Source of the DNA: Sapria himalayana
Taxonomy: Eukaryota; Streptophyta; Magnoliopsida; Malpighiales; Rafflesiaceae
Direction of reading: 5' to 3'
DNA: 64,000 nt
Assembly (NCBI GenBank): GCA_029783825.1
Contig: JAREIK010000500.1
Location: 930,001 to 994,000, forward strand
The notes below the pieces were generated by a model, which saw nothing but the letters and a program-made list of their open reading frames with translations, was not told the DNA's origin and searched no databases. Of this stretch, positions 60,717 to 64,000 are shown piece after piece (within the stretch, counting starts at the first letter, position 1; every line of letters begins with the position of its first letter). The position numbers were made by a program, and so were the translations under genes.

Positions 60717-61350
60717 GATTGAGCCTACTGTACTGCATACAACCTACTGTTAATGATATCATTATACCCTTATAAAATTGATCATTTTTGGATTATCATT
60801 GTCAATTTATTTTTGTTGAGTTTATTATTTTTATTATTATTTTTATTATTATTTTTTTTATTATTTTATTTATTTATTCAGATACATACTTATAAGATTG
60901 ATATTTTATGTTTATACATTTATCTTTGATGTATTCTTTTGTATTTTTAAATTATTTAATTTTGTGTTGTTATTTTGTAATTTGTATGTGTTTTTAGTGG
61001 TGACCTGTGATTTGTGATAGTAATTTTGTTTATTTGTTGTATTAATTTAATTAATTAATTAATTTAGTATAAAAATTTTAATTTTAAAATATATTTAAAG
61101 TTTGGGCTGAAACTACCCAACCTAGTGCGTCTCAGAATGGCCCGGCCCAGCCTAGAAAGTCCAGGCATGACTTTGTCTGGACTGGGTACGAACCACCCGG
61201 CGGGCCATGTCGGGCTGGCACTTCTCAAGCTGTGCCGTGCTCGGTACGACATGGTTACTGTACCGAGCCGTGCTGGGCATGCATGGTGGCCCTACTGGGC
61301 CACAAAAAAATGGGTTAGGCTAGGCCAACCTGGTCCGTTTGACACCTCTA

Positions 61351-61402
61351 CTTTATTGCTGCCTGTGGCTATGCTCGGGTCATCCGTCCTAGTTGACACC
61401 TA
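61351..61402. mobile_element. Right end of old hAT-1 element k
   Basis: Ends CCGTCCTAGTTGACACCTA, a hAT-1 right terminus with no partner other than the fragment at 54124-54305 on the far side of element l. Confidence 0.5.
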
Positions 61403-61489
61403 TGTATTTTATTATTGTCACATGTAAGAAAGTTTGGGCATTGAGTTTTAGCTAGGTCAATATATTCATTTGTGATATTTTATTTGTAC

Positions 61490-61760
61490 GATAATATCAT
61501 GCAACTGTTAACATATAAATTGACTGATCAAAATTCATGTTGAGATGATTTATTATATAGATTAGTCAAAGTCGTGTGTGAGAATTGATAGGGTGATATT
61601 TGTATTAATAAACCTGACAGTATGAAGGATATTTGATTATATTCTTAATATTTTGTACTTAAATTCATTGGGAGAGTAATGCATAATTTTTTGAATCTTG
61701 ATCATTAATGAGATTGTACTTCCTAGTTTTTTTTGAGATTTTTTAATTGGTGATTAAAAC
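61490..61760. repeat. Dispersed repeat, copy 2
   Basis: Collinear with 12760-13030 (see that entry). Confidence 0.55.
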
Positions 61761-62339
61761 ACATAAATGTACACCTATATTGAGTAGATTTGGAATGTTC
61801 AATTAGACCACTACATTATCTTCTCTACATGGTAATCATGAGAGAGCTGCAAGGGGTACTTCAAGAAGGAGGAATCTAATAGTGATTTGTTCTTTTTGTT
61901 GGAAGTTGTGCACACTCACAAAAAATAGGTGTGGACAACTGAATTGTACTTGCTTCTTGGTAGATGTGTCAAATGGGTCGGGTTGCCCTTTGGCATGGTT
62001 CGTGCCGTGCTGAGCCAGGCATGACTCGTGTGCCTGGCCCGACAACATGATAAACTAGTCTAGGTGACCGCCCTATGGGATCCCCTATCATGTAGTCACC
62101 CGTGCCATTATTTCTTCTCTATATAGTAGTGTTGATACTACTATATCTTTAAGTAGAATTGTGGTGTCATTAATTTGTGAAAATATTTTATTAAAAAAAT
62201 AATTCTTAACATGATACATAACATAAGATAAAATATACCCGACAACAATTAAAAAATAATCAAAATATTATATTATAAAAGAAATCAAAATCATGCAAGC
62301 CATTAATTCTTCTCTGTAGTATAATAGTGTCGATATATA

Positions 62340-64000
62340 TCATCATCGTCGTGTATGCATCTGAAGGTAGTGCTAGTGGTGATTTTAATATCTTCAACCT
62401 TAATGTCATAGAGTTATCATTTATCAGTAACTCTCTCACTTTATCTTGAATATTTAACTTTGAATTTTTTTAGTCTTTCAAGCATGTAAGCGTCTATGAT
62501 ATCTGGTTGTAGTTTGGATATCATATTTGAAATAACATTGATCATTACAGAAAAATTAGACTTTGATATTATGTTAGATATCTGAGGGAATAATAGATCA
62601 TGTAGTATCTTAGATGATATAGAATAGTGATAATCATATAGATTCATATGATTATCACTAATTTAAAATATATTAATTTTTATTATTATCATGTGATATG
62701 ATGAAGTAATAATTAGTATATATGAGTATTAAATTGATTGTGCTGTGTTAACACGATCTATTTTTTCATGGTATTGTTGTGCCATCTTGCAATGTCATGC
62801 CGTGCATGGTATGGTTAAATTCTCATGCCATGCTAGACACAGCACAATTCACCTGCCCAGTATGACATGGTGGGTATGACCAAGTGCATGACCATGCTTG
62901 ACTGTGCTAACGGCAAAGATGCATTTGTCATGCATCTTTGTGTTACCCGATGGCGGACTGTGGCATGACCCTGAGTGCATTGACATGATGGATGATGGGT
63001 GGCTAGCTTACAGGCTGACCAATTATAATTAGCTACATGGTTGATTGTTTTAAAAAAAATGGATCGCCCGGGTTATCGCTCGACAGGCCAAGCACATGGG
63101 TCATGCCTAGCTCGACATGAGGCATGACTCATGCTGGTCCAACATGAAATGAATTGTGCCTTGGGGCGGCCCAGTTTGTCCCAAGGCATGGTTCTGGACC
63201 ATGTCATGCCGGGCTAGGCACTGCTAAATTGGGCTGGACCATGCTTAGGCTGTCTTGCTCCTTTGACACATCTATTAGTATCTAAGTGTTGAGATAACTC
63301 ATTTTTATTTGATGAACAATTTTATCGTATACATGTAGCTAACTAAATGGAAAAAGCATCATCTTTAAATATATTATTTAAATTCATATTCGGAGTTTCG
63401 CGATAACTATCATAAATAGTATAGTATCACATAAATATGTTAGTTAATTTTTCGTTAATAAAACATTCAAGTTTGTCTGCTTGGTTCATTCAAGTAGATA
63501 TGTATTTTAATATATTTTGTATCCCTTATACTTTAATCCTATGTTTTATGATTCATATAGACATCTAAACGATACAAAGTTATAATAAATGGCTGATATT
63601 TTAAATACTTAATTTTTATCTCAATAGTTATGATACTAAATGCAGAGTATTCTTTATATTTGCTTAACATGCTATTAAAATTACCATTATACCTAAGTAC
63701 AATTTAAGTGATGAGATTGTACACAGACGAACATATGTTTGGCTTATAAGAAATTTTTAGGAATTTCATTAAAAAAATTCGTATAACACTGTCTAAATCA
63801 TCAATAATAAGTTTATCACTTTTATTATTGATGTAATCTGATATTATATATTGGTATTTAACATATGATATTGATATTTGGTATGTATAATTATAACAAT
63901 GTTTTACATCCATTTGGAATTTTTTTCTATTTTAGGCTTGCGGTCAAATATATATTGTTAAATTTTTGTTGTCTGCTAAATATTTTAGGATATTTTAGTG
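62340..64000 (-). pseudogene. hAT-1 transposase pseudogene (in n), 5' end outside window
   Basis: Minus-strand fragments align with the intact protein. 62441-62647 matches the dimerisation domain (counterparts of YPVLSRMARDLL and of SDRRSRLRPDMVEAL). 63704-63913 matches the middle (NYTY…VISDYVNSKS…DDTD). Element o interrupts it at the sequence equivalent to RYLDTDYC. Stops and frameshifts are frequent. Confidence 0.75.
62721..63274. mobile_element. Non-autonomous hAT-1 element (o), 554 bp, nested in n
   Basis: Left end TATGAGTATTAAATTG (degraded) and right end CCTTTGACACATCTA; flanks TTAGTATA (62713-62720) and TTAGTATC (63275-63282) match 7 of 8. The host sequence reads continuously across the gap as the transposase relic. 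It shares the 'gaccaattataatt' block and 'catgaggcatga' words with element h. Confidence 0.8.

Larger units (their letters stand above)
54306..61350 (+). mobile_element. hAT-1 relic (l), interrupted by intact hAT-1 element m
   Basis: Left end TAGAGGTGTTAGACAGG (54306) and right end GTCCGTTTGACACCTCTA (ends 61350). Without m and one TSD copy it is about 3.25 kb. Orientation is +, opposite to m. It has a GC arm, a degraded upstream stem-loop, CT-rich leader (58695-58730), a transposase pseudogene, an AT-rich tract (60780-61100) and a GC arm. Flanking 8-mers CTTGCCCA and CTTTATTG do not match well, so its own target duplication has decayed or the boundary has rearranged. Confidence 0.8.
61971..64000 (-). 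mobile_element. hAT-1 relic (n), runs off the window, contains nested element o
   Basis: Left end TAGATGTGTCAAATGGGTC with a GC arm (61971-62130), then the C-terminal part of a decayed minus-strand transposase. The right end is outside the window, so the target duplication cannot be checked (left flank CTTCTTGG). Confidence 0.75.

Noticed and set aside
1..64000. tRNA, rRNA or snoRNA genes
   Set aside because: No cloverleaf with A and B boxes or conserved rRNA stretch was seen by reading; the tRNA-Met-like words are retrotransposon primer-binding sites. A tRNA scan would settle this.
51824..64000. Further SNX1 exons (BAR domain)
   Set aside because: I looked for the next expected exon after QMFK and for helical BAR sequence on the + strand and found none; the stretch is intronic transposon sequence or unassigned.

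Overview
The window reads as nuclear DNA of a flowering plant with a transposon-rich, AT-rich genome. The only host gene I can recognise encodes the retromer subunit sorting nexin 1 (SNX1). Everything else I can name is transposon sequence, mostly decayed: hAT elements, a PIF/Harbinger element, Ty1/copia LTR retrotransposons and an RTE-type LINE. I see no rRNA, tRNA, CRISPR array or prokaryotic-style operon. I cannot name the species.

Host gene: three consecutive SNX1 exons lie on the + strand (37521-37656, 51444-51577, 51752-51823). Splice sites are canonical and the reading frame is kept across both junctions. The first two exons are separated by a 13.8 kb intron stuffed with transposons. 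I could not find the 5' exon or the exons after 51823, so the flanking introns are also very long or those exons lie outside the window.

Transposon layout: positions 1-6650 hold two minus-strand copia relics, and 8500-9350 a third. Positions 9440-22241 hold a series of relics and small non-autonomous copies of one hAT family (here hAT-1), with a plus-strand copia relic at 17700-19720. hAT-1 is recognised by ends like TAGAGGTGTCAA, GC-rich subterminal arms and 8-bp target-site duplications (TSDs). A PIF/Harbinger element fills 23741-27415. An RTE LINE relic, the 3' end of a plus-strand copia, and a 4.9 kb minus-strand copia with both LTRs follow (27416-34030). Inside the large SNX1 intron is an old hAT-1 copy (38736-46189) with a different hAT element (hAT-2, 41737-45401) inserted in it, plus a palindrome, several non-autonomous hATs and a copia relic. 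Downstream of the last exon, an intact hAT-1 element (54512-58297) with an uninterrupted 707-residue transposase sits inside an older copy of the same family (54306-61350), which appears to sit inside a still older fragment. One more decayed hAT-1 copy runs off the right edge.

Working together: the intact hAT-1 transposase is the plausible source of activity for the small non-autonomous copies that share its ends, several of which keep perfect 8-bp TSDs. The older copies carry stops and AT enrichment of the kind expected from long silencing. The most noteworthy observations are the intact, nested hAT-1 element with its conserved stem-loop and GAGTC palindromes, the G-rich minisatellite in the hAT-2 leader, the partial duplication of one element's end plus its TSD next to a 73-bp palindrome, and a possible captured host sequence inside the large copia element.
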